Origin: Paenibacillus phocaeensis
Lineage (GTDB): Bacteria > Bacillota > Bacilli > Paenibacillales > Paenibacillaceae
NCBI RefSeq assembly: GCF_900021165.1
Contig: NZ_FCOQ01000031.1
Span: forward strand, 78,076-127,948
Length of the DNA: 49,873 nucleotides
Reading direction: 5' to 3'
Position numbers and translations under genes: made by a program
The notes under the pieces: generated by a model
Seen by the model: only the letters and a program-made list of their open reading frames with translations
The model's database searches: none
Told to the model about the DNA's origin: nothing
In this document: one piece after another, positions 1 through 8,298 of the stretch
Numbering within the stretch: the stretch's first letter is position 1
Layout: every line of letters begins with the position of its first letter

Positions 1-616
1 GGAGTCCCTCGCGGTAGCCTTCGTAGCGTTCCCGGCCGGTCTGCTCCTGCAAACGGCCGCCTATGTACCCGATGCGGCGGATGCCCTGACTTGCAAAGTG
101 GCGCACCACCTCTTTGATCCCCAACTGCGTGTCGACCCAGACGTAATGGAAACGGTCTTTGCCAACGGGCGAAACGTATTGGTTCGTCAGCACAACCGGT
201 GCATGCAGGCGGTTCAGCAAAGCGATATTTTCCTCGCAAAAATCGAAGGAAACCATGATCATGCCGTCGGCGTATTTTTCCCGCAGCAGTTGGATCGCCC
301 GTTTCTCTTCGTCCAGCCGGTTTTTCGTGTCCATCAGGATCAGCAGGTAGCCGTACGGGTCCAGCACGTCGTTGATGCCCTGAATCATATCGAAATAAAA
401 AGGATTGCATAAATCCGGAACCGTGAACAATACTTTGTTCGATACCCGCGTTTTCAGCATTTTGGCCGATTGGTCGGGGGCATAATCCAATTCTTCCGCC
501 GCCTGCATGATCCGTTTCCGGGTTTCTTCCTTGCAGTATCCGCGACCGGACAGGGCGCGTGAGACGGTTGACGGGGAGAGGCCCAGTTTGTCCGCGATAT
601 CGTAAATTGTCGCCAA
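1..616 (-). CDS. LacI-family transcriptional regulator (3' end outside window)
   Basis: About 205 residues are visible. They begin with a typical LacI helix-turn-helix (ATIYDIADKLGLSPSTVSRA), then the hinge and the periplasmic-binding-like sugar-sensing domain (near residue 60 onward, with VLFTVPDLCNPFY). The start is a TTG at 614-616. It gives the canonical distance to the helix-turn-helix, no ATG lies in frame nearby, and a weak GGGATG ribosome site precedes it. The C-terminal part runs off the window. It lies directly downstream of the GH172-isomerase-kinase operon, separated by a strong hairpin. It is the obvious candidate to bind the palindromes at 22408-22427 and 11755-11774, because LacI proteins recognise palindromes with a central CG. 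The inducer is not visible from sequence; a pentose or its phosphate is a guess. Confidence 0.93.
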   Translation of the reverse strand, partial: MATIYDIADKLGLSPSTVSRALSGRGYCKEETRKRIMQAAEELDYAPDQSAKMLKTRVSNKVLFTVPDLCNPFYFDMIQGINDVLDPYGYLLILMDTKNRLDEEKRAIQLLREKYADGMIMVSFDFCEENIALLNRLHAPVVLTNQYVSPVGKDRFHYVWVDTQLGIKEVVRHFASQGIRRIGYIGGRLQEQTGRERYEGYREGL

Positions 617-710
617 ATGATCATCCCATTCTATGAAATCGCTATCATCATCTATCCATATTTTAGAATAGAACCCCCTTCGAATCAATCGACGGGTGAT
701 GAACAACGCA

Positions 711-736
711 AGCGGCCATCCCGACGGATGGCCGCT
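711..736 (-). terminator. Hairpin ending the GH172 operon
   Basis: A perfect 11-bp stem (AGCGGCCATCC and its complement) with a 4-nt loop lies a few bases beyond the stop codon of the GH172 gene that ends at 741. The following minus-strand bases are only moderately T-rich, so it could be a weak terminator or an mRNA-stabilising 3' hairpin. It separates the operon from the LacI gene. Confidence 0.65.
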
Positions 737-740
737 CTGC

Positions 741-1850
741 TTACGGATTGGGGTGCGCAAATTGCTGCCGGTTCGATTCCTCGTCGAACGGCAGGATGTC
801 CGGCAGCGGCAAGCGTTCCTTGACCTTCGGCAAAGGCGCGAACGGCAGATGCGGCTCGGACTGATACCAATAGGCCGTGGACGAGAGATCGTCGCTGCGG
901 TGGTTGTTGTGCCCGTGCTCGATCGTCACTTTGATGCTTTCGTCGAACATGACCGGGTCTTGGATATGGTAGCGGTACACGGAGATTTTCCCGCTCCAGT
1001 TGGGTCCACCGCCAAGGATGATGCCGTGGTACGGCGTGCAGACTTCCTGCTGCGGGCACCAGGCCGTATTGAAGTAATCCTCGGTTCCCGTTCCGTGCAG
1101 AGAAGGCGGCCACGGCTCGCCGTCGATAAAGATCATGTCGTCGCCTTCGCCGTACCAGTTCCACTCCCGCGTCTCCCGCAGGTTGTGGATGTTCAAATTG
1201 CAGCCGACATAATGGCCTTTGCCTTGCGCTTCCAGGAGGACGTAGTTGCCGTCCCCGGTCGTATTTTTCCCGCCGAATTCAAAAAATGCGTTATCGACGT
1301 CCTTGTCGGGAATCCCTTCCGTCGGGCATTCGCGGTTCCACTTGGCATGGAAGCGCAGTTCATCCGCTGGCAAGCTTTCGTACTGTTCGTAATCGACGTA
1401 AAAATAAAACTTGATCGTCTGTTCCGCTTCGCTTTCCACGGTGATCCGCGCTCCGGAAGCGAATGGCATCGGAAAATAGCTGACGAACGCCTTCCCATCC
1501 TCCGGGCTCATCATCAGGCAAGCGGAGGTGTAGTTTCTCGTGATCCCGTGGCCAAGCCCGAAAAAATCGCCGATCGGCGCTTCCACGCTGGGTTCGGTTT
1601 CGCCGTCCCAATACATGCGCAGCACGATTTTGCGCGGTAGGAACGCTTCCTCCGTCGGAGCGTCGGTCGCCATCGTCATCCATATATGCTTGATGCAACC
1701 CGCTCCGGGGATCCGGCAAATCTCGGTGTTGTCCCCCGGTTTGATGCTGAAGTAATCCTTGTTGCCTCCCGAACGGTCGTAACTGGACGCCCGTTTGCTT
1801 TTGCCTTGGCGACTGCGGGAGAGGCTTGACAAATTTTGCACGATCTCCAT
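741..1850 (-). CDS. GH172 (DUF2961) family glycoside hydrolase, first copy
   Basis: 369 residues covering one DUF2961 domain. Family landmarks are the jelly-roll segment with RMYWDGE near residues 78-84, WYGEGDD (232-238) and GTGTEDYF (253-260). The glutamates at 235 and 257 are the likely catalytic pair by comparison with the family, which I could not align. GH172 contains enzymes acting on alpha-D-fructofuranosides and alpha-D-arabinofuranosides. There is no signal peptide, so it should work in the cytoplasm on imported oligosaccharides. It is the last gene of the isomerase-ribokinase-GH172 operon, 43 bp after the ribokinase. Next to an arabinose-5-phosphate isomerase, an exo-alpha-D-arabinofuranosidase is the better guess. 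Its N-terminus diverges from the second GH172 at 13896-14978, so the two probably differ in linkage preference. Confidence 0.9.
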   Translation of the reverse strand: MEIVQNLSSLSRSRQGKSKRASSYDRSGGNKDYFSIKPGDNTEICRIPGAGCIKHIWMTMATDAPTEEAFLPRKIVLRMYWDGETEPSVEAPIGDFFGLGHGITRNYTSACLMMSPEDGKAFVSYFPMPFASGARITVESEAEQTIKFYFYVDYEQYESLPADELRFHAKWNRECPTEGIPDKDVDNAFFEFGGKNTTGDGNYVLLEAQGKGHYVGCNLNIHNLRETREWNWYGEGDDMIFIDGEPWPPSLHGTGTEDYFNTAWCPQQEVCTPYHGIILGGGPNWSGKISVYRYHIQDPVMFDESIKVTIEHGHNNHRSDDLSSTAYWYQSEPHLPFAPLPKVKERLPLPDILPFDEESNRQQFAHPNP

Positions 1851-1893
1851 GGTGTGATCCCTGCCTTTTTCGTGATTCGTCGGCCGCGTTGGC

Positions 1894-2823
1894 CTACATT
1901 GGTTGCTTTGTTCTGCTTTGAAGAAAAGCCTCCACTTCTTCGCGCCGGGGCAGCGAAGGAATCGCCCCCCGCCGGGTGACGGTCAAAGCGCCGACCGCGT
2001 TGGCATACCGCACGGCTTCCGGGACCGAAGCGCCGCGCAGGAGCTCGACGGCCAGAGCGCCGTTGAACGAGTCGCCAGCCGCTACCGTATCGATCGGCTT
2101 CACCGGAAAACCTTCCACGCTCGTAAAGCCGTCGCGGCCGGCGATCAACGCGCCTTTTTCCGCCAGCGTCACGATGACGTAGCTTACTCCGCGATCCAGC
2201 AGCATCCGCGCGCCCTGCCGGACGTTTTCGGGCGAATCTGCGGGAACGCCCGTCAGCAGAGCCAACTCGCTTTCGTTTGGCGTCAAATAGGTCACCTTGC
2301 GCAGCAGCTCGTCGCTCAGCGCCCGCGCCGGGGCCGGGTTCAAGATGCAAGGCACGCCGTATTTACGAGCCAGCTCCGCGGCCTGCTCGATGACGGAGAG
2401 ATCCATTTCCAGCTGCATCACGAGCATTTGCGCGTTTCGGATGAGCGGTTCCAGCTCCCGGGTTTCCTCTGGCGTAAATCGGAGATTAGCCCCGGGGACG
2501 ACGATGATGCGGTTTTGTCCGCTTTCGTCCAGCACGATCGAACCGACGCCGGTCGGCGCATGCGCATCGGTCAGAATATGGCCGACATCGATCCCCTCCT
2601 GCTCCAGCACCGCTCTCATCTCTTGGCCGAACGGATCGTTGCCGAGCTTGCCCGCCATCGCCACCGAAGCGCCGAGCCGGGCGGCCGCTACCGCCTGATT
2701 GGCTCCCTTGCCCCCGGGGAACCGGTCGAAGCTGTTGCCGATAATCGTTTCCCCGCCTTCCGGAGCCCGGTTGGCCCCGATGACAAGATCCATCATGAAG
2801 CTGCCGATCACCATAATGCCCAT
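1894..2823 (-). CDS. rbsK: Ribokinase (PfkB family), candidate D-arabinose kinase
   Basis: 309 residues, the same length as E. coli RbsK. Visible motifs are GSFMMD (7-12), the substrate-binding GGKGANQA (37-44), TPNESE (181-186) and the catalytic loop DTVAAGDSF (245-253) with base Asp251. The start is the ATG at 2821-2823, seven bases after GAGGAGG; a longer reading frame would overlap the upstream gene. It is 13 bp downstream of the arabinose-5-phosphate isomerase and 43 bp upstream of a GH172, so all three are surely co-transcribed. No ribose transporter (RbsACB, RbsD) is present. Ribokinases phosphorylate the 5-OH of furanose pentoses, and D-arabinose is the C2 epimer of D-ribose. I infer that its product here is D-arabinose-5-phosphate. 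Ribose as the true substrate remains possible. Confidence 0.9.
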   Translation of the reverse strand: MGIMVIGSFMMDLVIGANRAPEGGETIIGNSFDRFPGGKGANQAVAAARLGASVAMAGKLGNDPFGQEMRAVLEQEGIDVGHILTDAHAPTGVGSIVLDESGQNRIIVVPGANLRFTPEETRELEPLIRNAQMLVMQLEMDLSVIEQAAELARKYGVPCILNPAPARALSDELLRKVTYLTPNESELALLTGVPADSPENVRQGARMLLDRGVSYVIVTLAEKGALIAGRDGFTSVEGFPVKPIDTVAAGDSFNGALAVELLRGASVPEAVRYANAVGALTVTRRGAIPSLPRREEVEAFLQSRTKQPM

Positions 2824-2836
2824 GGCTGCGTCCTCC

Positions 2837-3448
2837 TCACGAATGTACGTCCGAACCGGCGTTTTTCCGGGACAGCTGGTCGCCCAGGCTGCCACCGGGG
2901 TGAAACAGGTGGAAGCTCTCCTGGGTGAAGCCCTTCACTTTGCATAACGTAACGACCAAAGCGTCGCCGACGGCCAGTTGCAAGAGCGCGCTCGTGGTCG
3001 GCGCCAGCCCGAGATGATCGGCTTCCCGCTCGTAGTTGTAGGACAATACGGCGTGACAGCGGCGTCCCAGCGTGGAATCTTGGTTTTTGGTAATGGCGAT
3101 GCAAGGCGAGCCGATTTTTTCGATTATGCCCAGCACGTTCAGCACCTCGGCCGTTTCGCCGCTATTGGACAGCAGGATCACCACGTCTTTCTTCTCGATC
3201 ATGCCGCTGTCGCCGTGCACCGCTTCGGCGGAGTGAACGAAAAACGCCGGCGTCCCCGTACTGGATAAGGAGGCCGCGATTTTTTTGCCGATGTGGCCCG
3301 ATTTGCCGATGCCCGTGACGACGACCTTGCCCGTGCAATTTTTCAGCATTTCGACGGCCTTCACATATTCTTCGTTGACGTTTTGGCTGGTCAGATACAG
3401 CGCATGGGCTTCGTTCTCCAGCGCCTCCCGCACCCATTGGTCAATCAT
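2837..3448 (-). CDS. Arabinose-5-phosphate isomerase, KdsD/GutQ type, SIS domain only
   Basis: 203 residues comprising one SIS domain. The similarity to KdsD/GutQ is close: VVVTGIGKSGHIGKK (42-56), AEAVHGDSGM (74-83), SNSGET (94-99), LAPTTS (148-153) and the terminal HPGGSLGDQL (183-192). From memory, E. coli KdsD active-site residues are K59, H88, E111, E152 and H193. A constant offset of ten gives K49, H78, E101, E142 and H183, and all are present. The CBS pair of KdsD is absent, as in single-domain homologues. The enzyme interconverts D-arabinose-5-P and D-ribulose-5-P. Gram-positive cells make no Kdo, and the partners here are a ribokinase and GH172, so a catabolic direction is inferred. 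It is the first gene of its operon; about 310 bp of non-coding DNA separate it from the upstream permease. Confidence 0.92.
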   Translation of the reverse strand: MIDQWVREALENEAHALYLTSQNVNEEYVKAVEMLKNCTGKVVVTGIGKSGHIGKKIAASLSSTGTPAFFVHSAEAVHGDSGMIEKKDVVILLSNSGETAEVLNVLGIIEKIGSPCIAITKNQDSTLGRRCHAVLSYNYEREADHLGLAPTTSALLQLAVGDALVVTLCKVKGFTQESFHLFHPGGSLGDQLSRKNAGSDVHS

Positions 3449-3522
3449 AATATCTTACTCCTTTCGTCTAACCGAATCGAAATCGAAATCCAATGCAAAA
3501 GCCTATCCCCGTTGTCCGGAGC

Positions 3523-3686
3523 TTTGCAGGATTATCCCGTTCATTCAGGCCCTAAAGCCGCAAAAACACAACTCCGAGAACGAGAGAGCGGGGCGGATTA
3601 CCTCATTCTCGCGATCCTTCGTTCCCTCGCTCCTTCTTCCCTCACTTCGCACCGTGCTCCCTTAACCAAAGGGATAATCATGCAAA
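3523..3686. repeat. Inverted-repeat element, copy 1 (non-coding gap 3449-3757)
   Basis: The gap between the permease and isomerase genes is bounded by TTTGCAGGATTATCCC (3523-3538) and its near complement GGGATAATCATGCAAA (3671-3686), matching 15 of 16 positions. The same terminal sequence bounds 27729-27829, so this is a dispersed element. The interior is dissimilar in sequence and length and shows no gene. Whether it acts as an attenuator, a terminator or a mobile relic cannot be told. Confidence 0.6.
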
Positions 3687-3757
3687 GGAGGTTGTGGAGA
3701 TAACATGCAACGATCCATTCTAATCAAGGTTCAAAAATCCGGGTTTTCAGCACCGAC

Positions 3758-4570
3758 TCACTTGATGCCGGTCATTTTGATGCCTTCGACGAGGTAGCGC
3801 TGCGCCACAAAGAACAACAGCAGCGTCGGCAACGCGGCGATGACCGCGGCGGCCAGCACTACGTTCCACGGCGTGTAATACCCGCCGCCGACGAGGTTCG
3901 CAAGCTGCTGCTGCACCACCCACAGCGATTCGCGCTGCGTGATGATCAGCGGCCACAAATACGCGTTCCAGTTGGCGACGAAGAACCCGATCGTCAGCGG
4001 AATAATAATCGAACGCGACAGCGGCAGCGCGATCCGGAAGAACGTGCCGGCCACCGACAAGCCTTCGATATAAGCCGCTTCCTCCAGTTCTTTCGGGAAA
4101 TCGCGGTAAAACTGCCGGAACAGGAATATCCCGTAGGCATTAAAAATCGACGGTATGATCAGTCCGGCATAAGAGTCCAGCATGCCGAAGCTTTTCGCAA
4201 TCAGGTACAGCGGGATCGTAATCACCGCAAACGGCACCATCAGCGTGCTTAACATCCAGGCGAAAATGTACTTTCGACCGGGAAACTGCAAGCGGGCTAA
4301 AGCGTATCCCGACATCGCGTGAAACAGCATGGCGACGACAGTGACGGTGATGCTGACGATCAGCGAGTTGCCGATCGAACGCAACAAATGCGTCGTTTGG
4401 ATCGCTTCGGTAAAATTGCTCCAAGCCAGTTCCATGGGAACCCACGTCACGTCGAGCACATTCTCCTCCGACCGCAAGGAGCTGATCACGAGCAGGTAAA
4501 TCGGGAACACCATCACCAGCCCCAACAGGACGGCGAGCAAATTCTGCGGCATTCGCTTCCATGTTCTCAC
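3758..4570 (-). CDS. CUT1 sugar ABC transporter permease, MalG type
   Basis: 270 residues, the usual length for a MalG/LacG/AraQ-type permease, with six predicted membrane segments. The cytoplasmic EAA loop reads EEAAYIEGLSVAGTFFRIALP and the protein ends in the family-typical GIKMTGIK. The start is GTG at 4568-4570 behind AAGGAGGTGA. It lies 14 bp downstream of the MalF-type partner, with which it forms the membrane channel. No ATPase is encoded nearby; transporters of this class in Gram-positives commonly borrow an MsmX-like ATPase. With the binding lipoprotein at 5564-6880 it should import an oligosaccharide or sugar released by the surface enzymes of this locus. Confidence 0.95.
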   Translation of the reverse strand: MRTWKRMPQNLLAVLLGLVMVFPIYLLVISSLRSEENVLDVTWVPMELAWSNFTEAIQTTHLLRSIGNSLIVSITVTVVAMLFHAMSGYALARLQFPGRKYIFAWMLSTLMVPFAVITIPLYLIAKSFGMLDSYAGLIIPSIFNAYGIFLFRQFYRDFPKELEEAAYIEGLSVAGTFFRIALPLSRSIIIPLTIGFFVANWNAYLWPLIITQRESLWVVQQQLANLVGGGYYTPWNVVLAAAVIAALPTLLLFFVAQRYLVEGIKMTGIK

Positions 4571-4584
4571 TTGGGGTCACCTCC

Positions 4585-5472
4585 TTAGTCTTTGGCGGAA
4601 AACAGCTTCATTTGGACGAGGGACAGACAGAAGATAAGCAGGAACAGGACGAATGCCAGCGCCGACGAGTATCCCATGTTCAATAGCTGGAAGCCTTGCT
4701 TGAAAATATAGACGACGCTCACCTCCGTACTATTCGCCGGCCCGCCTTTGGTCATGACCATGATTTGGTCGAAAACCTGGAACGAGCCGATCGTCGTCAC
4801 GACGAGGATAAACGTATTGGTTTCTTTGAGCAGCGGAAACGTAATGCTCCGGAATATCTGCCAGCGAGAAGCCCCGTCGATCGTGGCGGCTTCGTAATAA
4901 TCCTTGGGGATTTCCTTGATCGCCGACAGGAAAATAATCATGTTATAGCCGACGTTGATCCACAGCAGCACCGCGACGATACTGTACAGCGCCTGGGAGG
5001 TCGAGCCGAGAAATTGCTGCGGCTGGCCGCCGAAGAACGACAGGATCTCGTTGACGATCCCGTTGCGGGGATCGAGCATGTACATGCCGATGATCGCCGA
5101 GATAACCGACGTGATCGCAAACGGAATCAGGAACATCGTCCGCACGGGGGAGACGATTCTTCCTTTCAACGCGTTCAGCATCACCGCCGAACCAAGCGAA
5201 AGGCAAAACAGCAGCGGAACGTAGACGACGGTAAACTGCAGCGTCTTGCCGACGGAATGCCACCAGTCCGCATCTTTTGACAAGCTGACGTAATTATCAA
5301 AGCCGATGAACTTCATCGGATTCAACGCGTCCCAATCATGCAAGCTGACATAGAACGCGTAAACGATCGGTAAAAAAACGAAGATGAACAAGCCCAGCAG
5401 ATCGGGCAACAAAAAACAGTAGGCCGTGATTCGTTCCTGCCATAATCTTGTACGCCATTTGCGCGGAATCAC
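4585..5472 (-). CDS. CUT1 sugar ABC transporter permease, MalF type
   Basis: 295 residues with six predicted membrane helices (first near AYCFLLPDLLGLFIFVFLP) and the EAA loop YYEAATIDGASRWQIFRSITFP split around residue 190. The GTG at 5470-5472 is chosen because GGAGGAGG precedes it at correct spacing; the upstream in-frame ATG has no ribosome site and would run into the intergenic hairpin. It pairs with the MalG-type permease 14 bp downstream. It is separated from its binding-protein gene by a GC-rich stem-loop at 5499-5540. That arrangement is common where the binding protein must be made in excess over the channel. Confidence 0.95.
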   Translation of the reverse strand: MIPRKWRTRLWQERITAYCFLLPDLLGLFIFVFLPIVYAFYVSLHDWDALNPMKFIGFDNYVSLSKDADWWHSVGKTLQFTVVYVPLLFCLSLGSAVMLNALKGRIVSPVRTMFLIPFAITSVISAIIGMYMLDPRNGIVNEILSFFGGQPQQFLGSTSQALYSIVAVLLWINVGYNMIIFLSAIKEIPKDYYEAATIDGASRWQIFRSITFPLLKETNTFILVVTTIGSFQVFDQIMVMTKGGPANSTEVSVVYIFKQGFQLLNMGYSSALAFVLFLLIFCLSLVQMKLFSAKD

Positions 5473-5498
5473 TTCAACCCCTCCTCCAAAGAAGATTC

Positions 5499-5540
5499 GG
5501 GGGAGGCGGGTAACCTGTAAGCAACGCCCGCCCATCCCCC
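5499..5540 (-). promoter_or_regulatory. GC-rich intercistronic stem-loop
   Basis: GGGGGAGGCGGG (5499-5510) pairs with CCCGCC and TCCCCC (5527-5540), with a two-base bulge and a loop of about 16 nt. It sits between the binding-protein stop and the permease ribosome site and has no T-run, which suggests an mRNA stabiliser or partial attenuator setting the binding protein to permease ratio. Confidence 0.6.
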
Positions 5541-5563
5541 AATCCGACTTATGCCTTGTTTCT

Positions 5564-6880
5564 TTACTTCATTGCTTCATTGATTTTGGCGTCGGCGTCT
5601 TTGGCGGCTTCCGCCCCTGTTTTGTTGCCGAACATGACTTGCGTCATCGCATCGCCGATCGCTTCGACGACGTCCGGGTTATACACCGGCTCCGGAATGG
5701 CCGATTCGTAAATTTCGTTCGTGAACACTTGGCGCAAGCCTTCGTTGTAAATTTCTTTGCCGGCTTCCACCACCGATTGGCGGGCAGGGTAAGCGAACTT
5801 CGTTTCCGTCGCCCATTTCAGCGGACGGGAGGTGTCGGCGTCAGCAAAGGCCCACATCACGAACTTGGCGGCTTCCTCCAGGTTTTTGCTCTTGGCGTTC
5901 ACGGCGAATTTCCAGCCTCCGGCCGTCGTTACCGCTTGGCCTCCGTCCGGAATCGGCAGCGGGGCGAGCTTGATCGGAACGTCGCCGTAGACCTCCTCGA
6001 TCCGGCTGACCGCCCAGGTTCCGGAAATTTGCATGGCCGCCGTCTTTTTGCCCAGATTATCGATCTCCCAAGGGCCGTACTGCAGCTTGGAAGGCGACAG
6101 CTTCTCCCGGAAGAACGTGCCCCAGAAATCGAGCGCTTTCGCCGTCTCCGGCGAATTGAACGCCGACGTCTTGCCGTCGTCCGCCAGCACCTTGCCGCCG
6201 GCTTGCCACAGGAACGGATAGAAGTTGAAGTTGAAGTAAGCGCCTTTGTCCGGCGGAAGCACGAGACCGGCCACTTTATCCGTCGTCAGCTTGCGGGCGG
6301 CTTCCAGCAGCTCATCCCACGTTTTCGGCACTTCTACGCCGGCTTGCTTCAGCATGTCTTCGTTGTAGTAAAGGCCCAGAAGCTCCATCTCGTAAGGCAA
6401 AGCCAAAATTTTGCCGTCCACCGTCACCGCATCCAACGCGGAAGGAAGGAAGTCTTCTTTGACCCCTTCCGGGAAATACGGCGACAAATCGGCCAGATAC
6501 CCGGAGTTGGAGAATTTCATGAAGTCACCGGGGCTGATCATGTAAATGTCAGGACCATTTCCGCCGGAAAAAGCGATCGGCAGTTTCGTCGAGGTGTAAT
6601 CGGCTTGGTTGTAGGTGGAGTAGACGATTTCCACGTTCGATTGCGAAGCGTTGTACGTTTTGACGAGATCTTCGAAATATTTCTGCTCGGCTTCGGTGTG
6701 CATATCCCAGAACTGCAGCTTGACCTTCTCCTTCGTCCCTCCGCCGTTTGCGGCCGGGGCTCCGTCCGAACCGGCGTTATTCGCCTGATTGTTCGAACCG
6801 TTCGCGCCGCAGCCGGCCAGGAGAAGGAGCAAAAGCGCCATCAGAGCGGGCAAAACGATCTTCCAACGAGTCTTCTTCAT
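5564..6880 (-). CDS. Sugar ABC transporter substrate-binding lipoprotein
   Basis: 438 residues. The lipoprotein signal ends in LLLAGC (Cys24), followed by an Asn/Gly-rich linker and a family-1 extracellular binding fold. Typical segments are ELLGLYYNEDMLKQAG, AAMQISGTWAV and TAGGWKFAVNAKSKNLEEAAKFVMWA. It is the first gene of the second CUT1 system and is followed by two permeases. It is clearly paralogous to the binding protein at 6970-8298, sharing runs such as PIPDGG, AGGWK, KFVMWAFA and FAYPARQSVVEAG, so the pair arose by tandem duplication. The ligand cannot be read from sequence; by context it is a sugar or oligosaccharide from the glycan attacked by GH183 and GH172. Confidence 0.95.
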   Translation of the reverse strand: MKKTRWKIVLPALMALLLLLLAGCGANGSNNQANNAGSDGAPAANGGGTKEKVKLQFWDMHTEAEQKYFEDLVKTYNASQSNVEIVYSTYNQADYTSTKLPIAFSGGNGPDIYMISPGDFMKFSNSGYLADLSPYFPEGVKEDFLPSALDAVTVDGKILALPYEMELLGLYYNEDMLKQAGVEVPKTWDELLEAARKLTTDKVAGLVLPPDKGAYFNFNFYPFLWQAGGKVLADDGKTSAFNSPETAKALDFWGTFFREKLSPSKLQYGPWEIDNLGKKTAAMQISGTWAVSRIEEVYGDVPIKLAPLPIPDGGQAVTTAGGWKFAVNAKSKNLEEAAKFVMWAFADADTSRPLKWATETKFAYPARQSVVEAGKEIYNEGLRQVFTNEIYESAIPEPVYNPDVVEAIGDAMTQVMFGNKTGAEAAKDADAKINEAMK

Positions 6881-6969
6881 CTCTTATGAATCCCCTTTCA
6901 TTTGTGGTCGACTTCAGTATAGTCGCCGGGGATTCATGCTCGTAACGGGAAATAATTTCGGAGGGTGGA

Positions 6970-8298
6970 TTATTTTTCGCTGTCCGTCAGGTAGTCGGTA
7001 ATTTGCCGATAGGTGCTGGCGGCAAGCTCATCGGGCAGCGCTCCGCCGTACAATAAACGCTGGAGCGAATCGGTGAAAATACCGCTGATTTCCGCCGGAT
7101 ACTGCGGCTCCTGCCGCTCCGTACCGTAGATCTGCTCCGTGAACACCCGGCGAAGTCCTTTTTGGTACAATTCGCCGCCCGCTTCCATGACCGATTTGCG
7201 CGGGGAGTAGGCAAACTTCACCTCGCTGACCCACTTCAACGGGAGTTCCGGCTCGCCGGCAAACGCCCACATCACGAATTTCTTGGCTTCGTCCGCGTGT
7301 TTGCTGAAATGGTTCACGCCGATCTTCCATCCTCCGGCGATCGTGACCGGCTGTCCGCCGTCAGGCACAGGAAGCGGAACGACACCGATCGGTTTGTCAG
7401 CGTAAATCGTCTCCAGCATGCGGATATTCCAGGTGCCGCTGACCTGCATCGCCGTTTCGCCGCTGGCCAGGATGCCGATATCCGTCGTCGGGCGGGACGG
7501 GTGCATATTCAGCAGCCCCCGATCCGTCATGTCGCGGAAAAAGCGGAACATCGTGTCGGCGCCGGGAGCGTCCAAGCCCGAGGCCCGCCCGTCTTCAGAC
7601 ACCAAATCCGCCCCGGTCTGCCACAAAAAAGGGAGCCAGGCGAAATTTTGATACACGCTTTGGAACGTCTCCATCGTCAGCCCGCTGACGCCCGGCGCTT
7701 TCAGCGCTTGGGCCGCCGCTTCCAATTCCGTCCAAGTCGCCGGCGGCCGAATCCCCTTCTCGCGAAACATCGCTTCGTTGTAATATAAGCCGAGCAGTTC
7801 CGTTTCGAACGGCACCGCGTAAATCTGCCCGCCCAGCGTCACCGATTCCAGCGCCGCCTCGTTGAAATCCCGCCGGATCTCCGGCGTGAACTCCCCGGTG
7901 AGCGGCTCCAAAATCCCCGCATTCTCGAACCGCCGGATCGTTCCCGGGGATACGAAAAACACGTCCGGCCCATGTCCCGAAGCAAACGAAGCCAGCAGCT
8001 TGCTGTCGGTAAAGTAGTCGTCGCTTGAGATAAAATCGACCTGGATTTCCACGTTCGGATGCTCCCGCGTATATTGCTCGCCCAACCACTTCCAGAACTC
8101 GAACTCCTGGCCCGTGTGAAAGCTCAGCAGATGCAGGACGATCCGGTCCGGGTCGGCTTGCGTGACTTCCGGATGATCCAGCAAAATATTAAGGTCGCCG
8201 CGTTCCGCCGCAGGCTGAGGCGACGGCCGGCAAGCGGCGAGCAGCAGCGTTACGGCCATGACCGGCAGCAGCCAACGCCAAATCGCCTTACTTCTCAT
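6970..8298 (-). CDS. Second substrate-binding lipoprotein, coupled to the YesM/YesN genes
   Basis: 442 residues with lipobox LLLAAC (Cys23) and a family-1 binding fold. Its start codon overlaps the end of the response-regulator gene by 11 bp, so the two are translationally coupled. It has no permeases of its own; the next genes downstream are another binding protein and its permeases. It is a paralogue of 5564-6880 (shared QVSGTWNIR, VPDGGQPVTIAGGWK, KKFVMWAFAG). I infer it either presents ligand to the extracellular domain of the YesM kinase or provides a second specificity for the same permeases. Its ribosome site is weak and lies inside the upstream gene, consistent with coupling. Confidence 0.93.
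   Translation of the reverse strand: MRSKAIWRWLLPVMAVTLLLAACRPSPQPAAERGDLNILLDHPEVTQADPDRIVLHLLSFHTGQEFEFWKWLGEQYTREHPNVEIQVDFISSDDYFTDSKLLASFASGHGPDVFFVSPGTIRRFENAGILEPLTGEFTPEIRRDFNEAALESVTLGGQIYAVPFETELLGLYYNEAMFREKGIRPPATWTELEAAAQALKAPGVSGLTMETFQSVYQNFAWLPFLWQTGADLVSEDGRASGLDAPGADTMFRFFRDMTDRGLLNMHPSRPTTDIGILASGETAMQVSGTWNIRMLETIYADKPIGVVPLPVPDGGQPVTIAGGWKIGVNHFSKHADEAKKFVMWAFAGEPELPLKWVSEVKFAYSPRKSVMEAGGELYQKGLRRVFTEQIYGTERQEPQYPAEISGIFTDSLQRLLYGGALPDELAASTYRQITDYLTDSEK

Noticed and set aside
696..1640. Long plus-strand open frame of 314 codons
   Set aside because: It is the antisense shadow of the GH172 gene, has no recognisable domain, and has an Arg/Val-rich composition typical of shadows in GC-rich DNA. 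Similar long shadows were dropped throughout.
2837..3448. 6-phospho-3-hexuloisomerase (ribulose monophosphate pathway)
   Set aside because: The size fits, but HGDSGM, LAPTTS and the terminal HPGGSLG are KdsD/GutQ features, and no hexulose-phosphate synthase is adjacent.
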